Assembly (NCBI RefSeq): GCF_040833985.1
Contig: NZ_CP162139.1
Span: forward strand, 1,880,001-1,944,000
DNA from: Leptospira sp. WS4.C2
GTDB taxonomy: Bacteria > Spirochaetota > Leptospiria > Leptospirales > Leptospiraceae
DNA: 64,000 nucleotides
Direction: 5' to 3'
Shown here: piece after piece, positions 42,368 through 51,854 of the stretch
How positions within the stretch are numbered: the stretch's first letter is position 1
Layout of the letters: each line of letters opens with the position of its first letter
The notes under the pieces: model-generated
The model's input: only the letters and a program-made list of their open reading frames with translations
Databases searched by the model: none
What the model was told of the DNA's origin: nothing
Program-made: the position numbers and the translations under genes

Positions 42368-45118
42368 TTATTTATGTGTCCTCGTGAACACACCATCCCA
42401 ATCAGATCCAGGGGGATTCAATTTATATTCTTCACAACGTTCGATGAGCATATGGCTAGACTTATCTTTTTGGCCCTTTGCTTTTTCTGAATCAGTAAAT
42501 AGTTTGATCGCCAAATCCCAGTTTTGGTCCAAATATGCTTTGAATCCTGTTTCATAAATATCAGCGGCCTCGATAATATTCGGTAAAACAATCGACCTAT
42601 AACCGATGAGTTCATGAATTTTGACAGGTTCATTTTTTCCTTTCACTCTTACTAGATCCAAATACCGAGTTACCATTTCGCTTTGGATGGAATCACGAAT
42701 GGGATCGGTAATTAAAATATTTACTCCGTAATCTTTCCCCGCGGCTTCTAACCTTGCTGCAAGGTTAACCGTGTCCCCCATCATCGTATAAGATGCTAGG
42801 GCATCCGTTCCCATAAAACCAACCTTAGCTGGTCCTGAGTTGAGACCGATCCTTGCATCCATCACTTGGGCTTCTTTCGAATAAAGATTATTCTCAGTCC
42901 AATACTTCCGCAACTCGGTCAATTTCATAACCATATCTACACTGGCCCTTGCCGCTTTTAGTTCATGGTCTATAACGGGGACTGGTGCATTGAAGATTCC
43001 CACAATGGCATCCCCAATGTATTTATCCAAAACTCCTTCGTGTTTTTTTAGAAGGAGGGTCATCGCAGATAAATATTCATTTAGTAGTGCGGCAAGGTCA
43101 GCCGATTTTAACTGCTCGGAAATCGTTGAAAAACTTGCCACATCTGAGAAAAAAGCAGTGATATGAGTTTCAGAGCCCCGTTTCAATGCGGCTAGATCCA
43201 CCATGGCCTCTTGTACCACAACAGGATCAATCATACTCCCAAGGATATTTTTTACTTTTTCCCGTTCTTCCAAACCGGCACTCATATCGATAAAGTATTT
43301 GGTGAGAAGTCCCACTTCATCTTGTGTGGTAGGTTTGATCCCGATCTTAAAATTACCTTTCGCAATCTCTAAGGTTGCGGTAAGGAGTTGTAAAACCGGC
43401 TTTGTAATAGTTTTTGAAAAGAAAAATACAAAAATAAGTGCGGAACAAAGACCAATTCCTGCTATATATAGATTTGTCTTTTGGCTTTTGTAAACATCAG
43501 CAAAGGCCTTTTCTTCCGATACAATGGTGATCACTCCCGCATCGGCGAATCCTATCTTTTGAAAGGACCCTAAATAAGACCCACCTAATTCTTCATCAAT
43601 ATAACTCATCTGCCCCGTATTGGGTGCACTAGTTAACATTGATTTGACGATAGGCATGGAAGCGAGGTCTGTTGCAGCAAGAATTAAATCTTCCTTCGGA
43701 TGGGCAAGAGCCGTTCCATTTCCATTTACCATAAAAGTAGTTTCAATTCCCTTTTTGGAAAAGGCACCTATGATTTTTTCAAGTTTGACAATCATCACGA
43801 GTGCATTGTCATTTTCTCCATTTTCAGAGGTAGGAATGGCGATGGCAAATGACGGTTCCTGGAAACCAGGACTTGAGTTTAAAAGAACAGCTTGTCCATT
43901 AAATGCTTCTGCCAGTGCCTCTCGATTTCGATTGACCACTGCATGGAAGTCCTCTTCAGTAACAGAACTTTTTTTTAGTTCTTCTTCGTTAAAAACTTCC
44001 CGTTTCATAACGAGAGTATTTTCCTTTCGTTCAAAAATTCCTAAGTATATAAACTCCTTATCATTTTGAAAGAAAGTTTTAATTAGTAACCTGCGTTCGG
44101 ACTCAGGAAGCCCTTGTGTTGTGAGTGTAATGGCGATTTGGCGTCCCTTTTCCACTACTCCTAATATATCTGATTTTACTTTGGAACCAATAATTTCAGC
44201 AATTCGAATGTTATTATCACGTAACTGAAGTTCAATGGATCTCTTAAAATAAAAAGAAGCGAAAAAGATAATCACTGATACGGAGAGAATGAAAAGGAAA
44301 CTAATCACCCCCATCATTTTTAACTGAAGGGAAAATTTCGTATTCGACGATTCATCTAATGCATGAACCTCGGGTGTTTCCTTATTTAATTCGGGTTTCT
44401 GCTCTGAAACTATTTCAGGTTTTACAGTTTTTGGTTCTTCCAATTCCGATTCCGAAAAAGAAGATTCAATTAAATCATAAGGATGGTTTGGAGATTCCTC
44501 TTCTGAGGAGATTTCTTCTCGCTCGTCGTAAACCAAATCCGCATTCACTTCTTCGAAATGTGCTTTCGAATCGTTGGCAGAAACTAGAACAACCTCTCTT
44601 TCTATTTTTTTGCCCGACCGTCCGACAAATTCTAAAGGAGGATGACTATACGTAATTTTTTTTGAAATTTGATGACTAGATCCATTCGAGTCAGGTACAG
44701 AATTTGTTTTTCCCGTCAGACCAAATTTATGAGTAATTCGATCTGGAGATATTTTATCATCCCATAGGTATTCCAAACGAGCAAAAACGGAACGTGCCTC
44801 CAACTCCAAACCTTTCGGAATTAAAACATAGAAAGTTTTACCTTCCCCTAACTTTGACAATTCGGACGCCAAATACTTGTTTGTTGCAATATTATGAATG
44901 GAAACGAAGGGAAACTCGAGTCGGTTCGTTTCCGTGGGAATTCCCCAGAGTGGGGGCCCAAAACGGAACTCCAATTCCCCAGCACGCCGAGTTTGGAAGA
45001 ATATAGTAATCCCCTCGTTCCAGTCCCAAGTTTCTAAACTTCCAGGAGATTCATCCCAGAGCAAAAACGAGAGTTTGGACGTTCGGAGGAACGGTATTTC
45101 TGCGGAAATTTCTAACAT
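42368..45118 (-). CDS. Membrane class III adenylate cyclase with Cache-type sensor
   Basis: About 916 residues. The first 130 form a soluble beta-rich domain I do not recognise, then a long acidic linker to about 260. A membrane segment (MMGVISFLFILSVSVIIFFA) precedes an extracytoplasmic Cache-type sensor (to about 545), a second membrane segment, HAMP (about 575-630) and the cyclase domain. ITAFFSDVASFSTIS and DKYIGDAIVGIF carry the two metal aspartates, and YTMMGDTVNLAARLEAAGK the transition-state residues. The C-terminal tail (YLDQNWDLAIKLFTDSEKAK to PPGSDWDGV) is of a type I associate with spirochaete cyclases. Activity is expected. First gene of a three-gene set with the FecR and DUF5683 proteins. 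Confidence 0.9.
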   Translation of the reverse strand: MLEISAEIPFLRTSKLSFLLWDESPGSLETWDWNEGITIFFQTRRAGELEFRFGPPLWGIPTETNRLEFPFVSIHNIATNKYLASELSKLGEGKTFYVLIPKGLELEARSVFARLEYLWDDKISPDRITHKFGLTGKTNSVPDSNGSSHQISKKITYSHPPLEFVGRSGKKIEREVVLVSANDSKAHFEEVNADLVYDEREEISSEEESPNHPYDLIESSFSESELEEPKTVKPEIVSEQKPELNKETPEVHALDESSNTKFSLQLKMMGVISFLFILSVSVIIFFASFYFKRSIELQLRDNNIRIAEIIGSKVKSDILGVVEKGRQIAITLTTQGLPESERRLLIKTFFQNDKEFIYLGIFERKENTLVMKREVFNEEELKKSSVTEEDFHAVVNRNREALAEAFNGQAVLLNSSPGFQEPSFAIAIPTSENGENDNALVMIVKLEKIIGAFSKKGIETTFMVNGNGTALAHPKEDLILAATDLASMPIVKSMLTSAPNTGQMSYIDEELGGSYLGSFQKIGFADAGVITIVSEEKAFADVYKSQKTNLYIAGIGLCSALIFVFFFSKTITKPVLQLLTATLEIAKGNFKIGIKPTTQDEVGLLTKYFIDMSAGLEEREKVKNILGSMIDPVVVQEAMVDLAALKRGSETHITAFFSDVASFSTISEQLKSADLAALLNEYLSAMTLLLKKHEGVLDKYIGDAIVGIFNAPVPVIDHELKAARASVDMVMKLTELRKYWTENNLYSKEAQVMDARIGLNSGPAKVGFMGTDALASYTMMGDTVNLAARLEAAGKDYGVNILITDPIRDSIQSEMVTRYLDLVRVKGKNEPVKIHELIGYRSIVLPNIIEAADIYETGFKAYLDQNWDLAIKLFTDSEKAKGQKDKSSHMLIERCEEYKLNPPGSDWDGVFTRTHK

Positions 45119-45168
45119 GCCTTTTTTAGTATCGACTTATTACGCCATACAATCGATCTCAATTCTAG

Positions 45169-45939
45169 ATGAAAATCATCACGTTAAATTGCAACGGAAT
45201 TCGTTCCAGTTTGAGCAAAGGTTTGCTCGATTTTATCTGTCAGGAAAATCCTGACATTATTTGTTTCCAAGAAACAAAGGCTCCTGTGACAGAAATTGAC
45301 AGAAAAGAATTTCGAGATCTCGGTTACGAAGTGCATTCTTGTTTAGCGGACAAACCTGGATATAGCGGAACTGCCGTTCTTACCAAATTAAAGCCCAAAT
45401 CCGTTTCTATTGGACTGGGAGACGGAATCTATTCCTCAGAAGGAAGGTCCATCCTTCTCGAATATTCCGATTTTTATCTTTGGAATCTCTACTTTCCTTC
45501 CGGAACCAGTGGCGAGGAGCGCCAAAAAGTTAAATACCAATTTTTAGATTCGTTTTTTGAACTATCAAAACCCTACACAAAGAAGAAAAAACCTCTCATT
45601 GTATGTGGGGATGTAAACATTGCACATACTGATTTGGACATTCACAATCCTAAAGGAAACCAAAAGAGTTCCGGTTTCCTACCGGAAGAAAGGGCCTGGG
45701 TTTCCAAGTTTTTGGATTCTGGTTTTATCGACTGCTTTCGGTTTCTACAACCAGAGATTCGGGATGAATACTCTTGGTGGACTTACCGTTTCCAGGCAAG
45801 AAAAAACAACAAAGGTTGGCGGATTGATTACTTCTTTATTACAAAATCCTCTAAATACAAAATTGAATCGGTTCACATTGCCAAAGAACCCGTTCTCTCT
45901 GACCATGCACCTGTTGTGATGAAAATCCAATTCACTTGA
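45169..45939 (+). CDS. xthA: Exodeoxyribonuclease III
   Basis: About 256 residues. AP-endonuclease motifs are TLNCNGIRS, ICFQETKAP (metal-binding Glu), VCGDVNIAHTDLDIHNPK, WWTYRFQAR and LSDHAPVVM (Asp-His). It repairs abasic sites and 3' blocks. It is divergent from the adenylate cyclase with 50 bases between starts, and is followed 32 bases later by the LEA-domain lipoprotein. Confidence 0.96.
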   Translation: MKIITLNCNGIRSSLSKGLLDFICQENPDIICFQETKAPVTEIDRKEFRDLGYEVHSCLADKPGYSGTAVLTKLKPKSVSIGLGDGIYSSEGRSILLEYSDFYLWNLYFPSGTSGEERQKVKYQFLDSFFELSKPYTKKKKPLIVCGDVNIAHTDLDIHNPKGNQKSSGFLPEERAWVSKFLDSGFIDCFRFLQPEIRDEYSWWTYRFQARKNNKGWRIDYFFITKSSKYKIESVHIAKEPVLSDHAPVVMKIQFT

Positions 45940-45971
45940 CAAAGCTTTAGATTCAGGAGAGATTTCTTAAG

Positions 45972-46943
45972 ATGAAATTGGCACTTCCCTTAATTCTTTC
46001 TCTTTTCACTCTCCAATGTTCTGTTCTCGGAGTCATCCAAGATAAAATTCCGATGCCTGTATTTGAATTTGATTCTCTTTCAATTAAGAGCATCACTTTT
46101 ACCGACATCACTTTGAATGTGGTGACTTCGGTGGAAAATCCTTATCCAGTTTCTATCCCTAGTTCCTTACTCGATATGGATATTAAAATTGAAGGATTAA
46201 AACTTTCCCAAATCAAAACAGATCTGGGTGCCATTGAAGGGAAAAAAACAAAACAACTTCCATTGGAAGTCAAACTAAAGTATACAGACCTACTCAATCT
46301 TTATAAAAAATTTCCAAACAAACCTTTGTTAGAGGTGAGTGCGGAAGGGAATATGAAAGTTCCCATTCCCAAACAATGGCAACTTCTGGGAAAAGAATCC
46401 CTTAGTTTCCCTTTTGTCAAAAAACGTGAAATCCCAGCCATTCTTCCCGATGTAGAAATCCAAAACTTCAAAATTTTAATGCCCACTGAAGCAGATATCC
46501 TAAGTGCTTCGAATACAGACACACTTGCAGACACAGCCACAGGATTTTTAAAAGGTCTTCTGGGCGGAAGCAAACAACCTGCCACCTCAGCCGCCAAAGC
46601 TGGCTTAGCTGGTTTAAAGTTGGATCTGAATACCGAATTTGATTTTGTATTTTCCAACCAAGCTGCCTCTAATCTAAACCTAACAGGTCTTACCTATGAT
46701 CTAAATCTGGCCGGCGAAAAGTTCTTAAATGGAACACCCAAAGAAATTCTAAATTCCGGAAAAACTTCTACTATAAAAGTTGCAACAAAGTTTCCAATCA
46801 CTTCGATTAGCTCCTCTCTTTACAAAACCATCCAATCAAAGTCAGCTCAGTTTGATTTAAAAGGGGATTCAGGACTAAAGGTTCCGACTGTTGCAGAAAC
46901 CATTCCTTTTCAATATGAAAAACGTGGAAACTTTAAGTGGTAA
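45972..46943 (+). CDS. LEA14/WHy-domain lipoprotein
   Basis: About 323 residues. A lipoprotein signal ends LFTLQC (Cys16). Two LEA type 2 (WHy) beta-sandwich domains are visible. The first has SLSIKSITFTDITLNVVTSVENPYP cut into the pattern F-x-D-x-T-L-N-x-x-x-x-V-x-N-P-x-P. The second begins near residue 205 (LKLDLNTEFDF). Between them is an Ala/Gly-rich linker. Such lipoproteins are thought to be envelope desiccation or stress proteins, but no function is proven. AGGAG lies about 12 bases before the ATG. Confidence 0.78.
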   Translation: MKLALPLILSLFTLQCSVLGVIQDKIPMPVFEFDSLSIKSITFTDITLNVVTSVENPYPVSIPSSLLDMDIKIEGLKLSQIKTDLGAIEGKKTKQLPLEVKLKYTDLLNLYKKFPNKPLLEVSAEGNMKVPIPKQWQLLGKESLSFPFVKKREIPAILPDVEIQNFKILMPTEADILSASNTDTLADTATGFLKGLLGGSKQPATSAAKAGLAGLKLDLNTEFDFVFSNQAASNLNLTGLTYDLNLAGEKFLNGTPKEILNSGKTSTIKVATKFPITSISSSLYKTIQSKSAQFDLKGDSGLKVPTVAETIPFQYEKRGNFKW

Positions 46944-46966
46944 CTTAATTAAGGATAACCAATCGA

Positions 46967-47009
46967 CAAGCGAGGGGATAATCAGTCCCTAAACTTGCTT
47001 ATCATTTTT
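46967..47009 (+). terminator. Possible weak terminator after the LEA lipoprotein gene
   Basis: CAAG / CTTG and GGGA / TCCC pair around a seven-base loop (46967-46997), with a small internal loop. TTTTT follows at 47005-47009. It sits between two convergent genes. The stem is short, so confidence is low. Confidence 0.3.
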
Positions 47010-47011
47010 AG

Positions 47012-47644
47012 TTATTTCTTCTTTTGTAACATCTGTTTGATTTCGTCTCTAGTTTTTCCCGGATAGAGACGAATTTGGTAACTAATCAAAAACTTGGTGA
47101 TGATGGGAGTTCCATCTTTGCTCGAATGTTCAAAATTAAAACGAGAGGCATCATTTTGGATGATCTTTGCTACGTCGTTGATTCTTGGGACACGGCGGTC
47201 AAACGCAATCGATTCTAATTTTCCTGTGACCGTATTTAGCCCAATCGAGATCATTCCATCATCTACAAAACTGAGTAAATCAAACTTTTTCATTTCTTCC
47301 TTCGAAAGTTCATCCCCACCTGCATCCGGTTTTCTACGAATTTTATCTGTATGTCGGATTTGGCGTACGAAATAGGAATCGGAGGCAATATAAACTCGAA
47401 AGATTTCTGAAGGAAGATCACTCTTCTTTTGAAAAAAAGGAATCTCGCCCGTATGATTTTGCACTTCTTCCCCTTTTTCGTTTAAAATGATTTCTCCTTC
47501 ACCGCCTGGAGGTGGGAGTAGATCTTTTACGGGAAGAGTCTCTGCAGTGGTTTCCGCATTCGCATTTGAGTTCGTTTGGGGGGGAGATTGGCAATGGAGT
47601 AGAAAGAAAACGACCAACGGTAAAAACAAATGCAAGAATTTCAT
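47012..47644 (-). CDS. Hypothetical lipoprotein, 210 residues
   Basis: The lipoprotein signal is LPLVVFFLLHC with Cys at residue 18. A low-complexity linker rich in N, T, P and E runs to about residue 70. The C-terminal 130 residues are a folded domain with FRVYIASDSYFVRQIRHTDK, MISIGLNTVTGKLESIAFDRR and TKFLISYQIRLYPG. I do not recognise it. It lies 63 bases after mgtE on the same strand, and that gap holds no clear signal. Confidence 0.65.
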   Translation of the reverse strand: MKFLHLFLPLVVFFLLHCQSPPQTNSNANAETTAETLPVKDLLPPPGGEGEIILNEKGEEVQNHTGEIPFFQKKSDLPSEIFRVYIASDSYFVRQIRHTDKIRRKPDAGGDELSKEEMKKFDLLSFVDDGMISIGLNTVTGKLESIAFDRRVPRINDVAKIIQNDASRFNFEHSSKDGTPIITKFLISYQIRLYPGKTRDEIKQMLQKKK

Positions 47645-47707
47645 TTCGACATCAGTATTTGGTGGTTTCTTTTTAGTGGCAAGAATTTAAAATGCAAAGG
47701 GCAATCC

Positions 47708-49111
47708 CTAAATTAAATATTTTGCAAACACTGTGGCAAGTCCGAGGAAAAAGAAAAATCCGCAAACATCTGTAGTTGCCGTAACAAAAATAGACGAAGC
47801 AATTGCCGGATCTATACGCATGGCCTTTAGCAGAATGGGAACAAGTGATCCCGTTAGAGAAGCAACAATCATATTGACAAACATAGCGGTTCCAACGACT
47901 AAACCAAGTACCAAATTTCCCTTCACAAAAAAGATCATACATCCTGTTACGGTTCCGAGTACAAGTCCATTTAAAACACCAATGGTACATTCTTTACGAA
48001 CTGCTTCCCACCAATTAGAAAAAGAGAGATCCCCTGTGGCGATATTGCGAATCACAACAGTTACTGACTGCGTACCTGCATTGCCACCAAGTCCTGCCAC
48101 AATTGGCATAAGAGTGGCTAGAACTACAATCTGAGAAATCGTATTTTCAAAAAAAGCAACGACAGTGGAGCTCACAAAGGCAGTGAGTAAATTGACATTC
48201 AACCAAATGATCCGGCGTTTCACCGATTGTAAAATGGGTGTGGATAATCTTTCATCCTCTGATACCCCTGCCATCAGTAGGATATCTTCTGATGCTTCTT
48301 CCTCAACGATTTCTAAGACATCATCCACAGTGATACGTCCAATGATCCGCCCTAAATCATCGGTGACGGCAGCGCTGACTAAGTCATATTTTTTGAATGT
48401 ATTGGCAACCTCTTCCTGATCGACATCATAATGGAAGGCAAATACAGAAAAGTTGGTGATCTTTGCTACCTTCGTATTGATGGGAGTCAGGAATAAATCT
48501 TTTAAAGGAATGAATCCTTCGAGTACTCCATCTTCATCGGTTACATAAATTTGGTAGATATCTTCTATTTCTTTGGCTTTTTTCCGTACATTGATGATCC
48601 CTTTGCGAACATTGTCTGTAATGGAAACAGTAGCAAAGTCCTTAGACATAAGACGTCCGGCCGAGTATTCACGAAAACCCAATTGGGAACGAATTTCAAA
48701 ACTGTCAGCTTTACTTAAATTAGCTAAAACTAATTCTCGTTTGGCGCTCGGTAAATAAGAAAGTAAATAGGTAGTTTCATCTGTTTCGATATGATCGAGC
48801 GTATTGGAGATCTCATCTACAGAAAGTTCCTCTAAAAAAGACTCGAGTGTCTCCTCTTCCATTTTGATTAGGGAATAGGCTTGGTCTTCTTTGGGAAGGA
48901 GTCGGAAAAGGTATAACTCTTCTTCTCGTTCTAGATCACGAAATAAGGTGACGATGTCGGCAGGGTGAGCCCCATCGAGCATCTCTTCCAGTTGTTTGGA
49001 ATCCTCATTCGTAATGAGGTTTTTGATCTGACTGACAAACTCATCATAGGAATCGCTGTCTCTGTCGATTTTGATACGGAATTCGGACTCTTTCTTTCTT
49101 TCTTCTTCCAT
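47708..49111 (-). CDS. mgtE: Magnesium transporter MgtE
   Basis: About 467 residues, full length. The N-domain (EMLDGAHPADIVTLFRDLE) is followed by tandem CBS domains and five membrane segments. GGNAGTQSVTVVIRNIATGD and LVPILLKAMRIDPAIASS are diagnostic, and DVCGFFFFLGLA carries the pore-region aspartate. It imports magnesium and is gated by magnesium binding to the N and CBS domains. Divergent from the coiled-coil lipoprotein gene at 49177. Confidence 0.95.
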   Translation of the reverse strand: MEEERKKESEFRIKIDRDSDSYDEFVSQIKNLITNEDSKQLEEMLDGAHPADIVTLFRDLEREEELYLFRLLPKEDQAYSLIKMEEETLESFLEELSVDEISNTLDHIETDETTYLLSYLPSAKRELVLANLSKADSFEIRSQLGFREYSAGRLMSKDFATVSITDNVRKGIINVRKKAKEIEDIYQIYVTDEDGVLEGFIPLKDLFLTPINTKVAKITNFSVFAFHYDVDQEEVANTFKKYDLVSAAVTDDLGRIIGRITVDDVLEIVEEEASEDILLMAGVSEDERLSTPILQSVKRRIIWLNVNLLTAFVSSTVVAFFENTISQIVVLATLMPIVAGLGGNAGTQSVTVVIRNIATGDLSFSNWWEAVRKECTIGVLNGLVLGTVTGCMIFFVKGNLVLGLVVGTAMFVNMIVASLTGSLVPILLKAMRIDPAIASSIFVTATTDVCGFFFFLGLATVFAKYLI

Positions 49112-49176
49112 AAATCAGCGGATTTCCTGAATTTTCCAATTGACGGTTATGTCGCGTAGACCATAGGCTATATCCT

Positions 49177-49869
49177 ATGTCGGCACGAGTTCGAATTTTG
49201 AAAACGAATCTTTTTCTTCTCCTTGTTTTTTCCCATTGTGTTCTCTTCGAACCGAAAATCAGCAAGGTTCCGGATGCCTATGTACGTGATGAGGTGATGA
49301 ATGCAGAACAGAAAAACGCGACAAAAGTCCTCACTGATAAAATCATCAAATTAAACAACGAAGTCTCAGCCCAAAGAAAGGCAAACACTCTCACCGGCCA
49401 GGCAATTAAAATCTCCCAAACAAAAGTTACAAAACATAATTCACAGCGAGAATTAGCACGAGCAAAGGAAACTTACTTTGTTTTAAAAGAAGACGCAATT
49501 GCATCGAAGCGGTATCTAGACGAAAGCCAAGCTCATGAATTGGAACGGGCCAAAGAAGAAACTAGATACAAAACTTGGGTGCAAAAAGAAAAAGAAGACA
49601 AAGCCTATTTGGAAATGAAAGAAGCGGCTCTGGGAGAACTGATTGCCGAACTCGAATTAGTTCGCTCTGAAATTGCTGTTAAGTTCCAAGAATCTCAAGG
49701 GAAAACTCCGACTGATCCAGAATATATCAAAAAAGAAATTTATGAAACCCAATATGCCGAAAAAAAATCCGACGCTCGCCGTCGTGTCTCTGATTGGGAA
49801 AGAGTCAAAACGGAAGCACCAAGTTTACCTAAAGTCAATTTAGAGGACAGCTTTGAAGATGCAAAGTAA
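49177..49869 (+). CDS. Coiled-coil lipoprotein
   Basis: About 230 residues. A lipobox FSHC is at residues 18-21. The rest is almost entirely charged helix with A/E/K heptads (LARAKETYFVLKEDAIASKR and similar). A TTG eight codons in (MKTNLFLLLVFSHC) gives an equally good signal peptide. The ATG start lacks a visible ribosome site. Its 3' end overlaps the OmpA-type gene, so the two are probably co-produced and may form an envelope-tethering pair. Family unknown. Confidence 0.65.
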   Translation: MSARVRILKTNLFLLLVFSHCVLFEPKISKVPDAYVRDEVMNAEQKNATKVLTDKIIKLNNEVSAQRKANTLTGQAIKISQTKVTKHNSQRELARAKETYFVLKEDAIASKRYLDESQAHELERAKEETRYKTWVQKEKEDKAYLEMKEAALGELIAELELVRSEIAVKFQESQGKTPTDPEYIKKEIYETQYAEKKSDARRRVSDWERVKTEAPSLPKVNLEDSFEDAK

Positions 49870-50905
49870 ACAAAGAAACGTTAGTTTCTTACTCCTAACC
49901 CTTGTTTTTGTTTCTGGACTGTCGGCGGACTGGATTTATTTTCCCTATGAATACAACCAAATTTACAAAGAGAAATATGCTTTGGAGTTGGAACTGGCTG
50001 ACATTCGCAAACAACACCAAAACGAACTGAACCGTTTGGAAGAAGAAAAGAAAGAACTCCAAACACAAAATCGAAATCTTACGGAAGACTTAGAATTAGA
50101 AAAAAGAAACCGAGCCAAAGAACAAGACGAATATTCCGATAAAATGCGCGATTACGATATGCGCCTTCGTGGTCTTGAAAAAAAAGGTACTGACAAAGAA
50201 CGAATGCTTGCAGATGAAAATCGGAAACGGGAAGAAAAAGACCGGGCCGACCTGGATGCTCTCAAGAAAAAACTCGAAGACAAAGAGCGGGAATGCCTTC
50301 AAAAAGAACAAAAACTCCGCGAAAATTACGAATCCAAAATGGATGAACTTAAAGAGAGGATTCGCAATTTAGAAGAAGAACTTGGAAACCTACGAAAACT
50401 CACTAAAGAACAAAAAAGAGAATTAGAACGGCTTGCCGAACAAACCAAAGAGTTTGAAGAGAAGTTAGCTAAAGAAATCACATCAGGCCAAATTCGCCTC
50501 AAACGTTTTCATAACAAACTTATCATCAATATTGATGATAAAATTTCCTTCGATAGTGGTTCCTCGGAACTAAAACCTGCCATCCTACCTGCCATAGAGA
50601 AAATTCGGGATATATTAGCAGCCTATCCAGAAAACTACATTGTGGTAGAAGGCCATACTGACAACGTCCCTATCAAAACAAAATTCAGAAACAACTGGCA
50701 CCTTTCCAGCGAACGAGCGTTATCTGTTTTAGATTATATGTTACAGAACAAAAATCTAAATCCAAAGAATTTTTCCAGCGCTGGATACGGTGAGTTTCAA
50801 CCGATTGTTCCCAATACTTCAAAAGAAAACAAAGCACTCAACCGCCGAGTGGACATTGTAGTGGTTCCGAGAGCCACTGGCTCATTAAATACAAATCATG
50901 AGTAA
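49859..50905 (+). CDS. Exported coiled-coil protein with OmpA-type peptidoglycan-binding domain
   Basis: About 348 residues. A signal peptide (LLLTLVFVSGLSA) is followed by about 190 residues of highly charged coiled coil. A C-terminal OmpA domain follows from about 215 (ISFDSGSSELKPAILPAIEKIRDIL, here split; VVEGHTDNVPIK; NWHLSSERALSVLDYM; GYGEFQPI; NRRVDIVV). The TDNVPI and NRRVDI motifs bind peptidoglycan. There is no beta-barrel, so this resembles MotB/Pal-like tethers. A TTG at 49853 with GAGGA five bases upstream is a rival start. It overlaps the lipoprotein gene before it and the CDF gene after it (8 bases). Confidence 0.85.
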   Translation: MQSKQRNVSFLLLTLVFVSGLSADWIYFPYEYNQIYKEKYALELELADIRKQHQNELNRLEEEKKELQTQNRNLTEDLELEKRNRAKEQDEYSDKMRDYDMRLRGLEKKGTDKERMLADENRKREEKDRADLDALKKKLEDKERECLQKEQKLRENYESKMDELKERIRNLEEELGNLRKLTKEQKRELERLAEQTKEFEEKLAKEITSGQIRLKRFHNKLIINIDDKISFDSGSSELKPAILPAIEKIRDILAAYPENYIVVEGHTDNVPIKTKFRNNWHLSSERALSVLDYMLQNKNLNPKNFSSAGYGEFQPIVPNTSKENKALNRRVDIVVVPRATGSLNTNHE

Positions 50906-51854
50906 ACCAAGACCCAAACGTTCGCGGTTGGTATTTTTTTTAAGCCTTTCAGGTTTACTCTCTGTTCTTATTTTTTTTATCGAATGGATTGGCTCTAAGG
51001 AAAGTGGAAGTCTTGCTCTCTTTGCCGATGCAGGTCATATCTTCACTGATGTATTTGCTCATATTATTTCTCTTTTTGCTCTCCTCATTGCATCAAAAAA
51101 ACCAACAAAAAAATATCCGTTCGGATTCCACCGATTTGAAGTTTTGGCAGCTTTATTCAATGGCCTTCTCCTCATCGGGATCGCGCTTTTTATTTTATAT
51201 GAAAGTTATATGCGTTTTTCAGGTTCGGCTCATGTAGAGGCGGATGCAATGCTCGCTTATTCGCTTGTAGGATTTGGGATCAATTTGGTATCCGCAGGGC
51301 TTCTCGTGGGAGTCAGTAAAACAAGTCTCAATTTAAAATCGGCATATCTTCATGTAATTAGTGATCTATTGGGTACCCTTGCGGTTGTCGTTGGGGCCCT
51401 TCTCATTCGATTTACTGGATTTAAAGAAGTAGACCATTTCCTAAGTATCATCCTTGGAATCTTTATTTTAAAAACATCCTATGGAATCGTGAAAGAATCG
51501 ATCGATATCTTAATCGAAGCAGACACTAGTGAATTTGACAAAGAACATTTATTGGAACATATCCGAACCTTTCAGGGAATCAAATCGGTTCCTCAAATCG
51601 CGGTCCGCAAACTCACGTCCGGTGTGTTTTCTGTAGAACTCCAAATCCTAGTCAAAAAAGATGCTGACAGAGACAAAATCGTTTTAGAAATTCATAAAGT
51701 ACTAAAAGAAGAGTTTGGTGTGCCATTTGTATCGGTAGAAATTTTATCTTCCACAATGAAAGAGAAACTAGAAGAAATCTTTGTTCGCGAAACAGAACGT
51801 GAGTTTGGCCATCATGGTCATAGCCATGGACATGCAAATGACCACCATCATTAG
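50898..51854 (+). CDS. Cation diffusion facilitator transporter, zinc type
   Basis: About 318 residues with six membrane segments. Metal sites have the HxxxD form in both helices II and V (GHIFTD and HVISD), the zinc-selective arrangement. A cytoplasmic C-terminal domain with the typical beta-alpha-beta-beta pattern ends in a histidine-rich tail (HHGHSHGHANDHHH). It exports zinc or a similar ion in exchange for protons. It overlaps the OmpA-type gene by eight bases, and its stop overlaps that of the convergent gene by four. Confidence 0.93.
   Translation: MSKPRPKRSRLVFFLSLSGLLSVLIFFIEWIGSKESGSLALFADAGHIFTDVFAHIISLFALLIASKKPTKKYPFGFHRFEVLAALFNGLLLIGIALFILYESYMRFSGSAHVEADAMLAYSLVGFGINLVSAGLLVGVSKTSLNLKSAYLHVISDLLGTLAVVVGALLIRFTGFKEVDHFLSIILGIFILKTSYGIVKESIDILIEADTSEFDKEHLLEHIRTFQGIKSVPQIAVRKLTSGVFSVELQILVKKDADRDKIVLEIHKVLKEEFGVPFVSVEILSSTMKEKLEEIFVRETEREFGHHGHSHGHANDHHH

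Noticed and set aside
45936..45964. Perfect TTGACA with GAGATT 17 bases downstream, considered as a promoter of the LEA lipoprotein gene.
   Set aside because: The -10 is poor (3 of 6), it overlaps the Shine-Dalgarno, and transcription would begin at the start codon.
49140..49177. TTGACG with TAGGCT 18 bases later, suggesting a leaderless mRNA for the coiled-coil lipoprotein.
   Set aside because: The -10 matches only three positions and an internal TTG start is equally likely, so the case is too weak to list as a feature.
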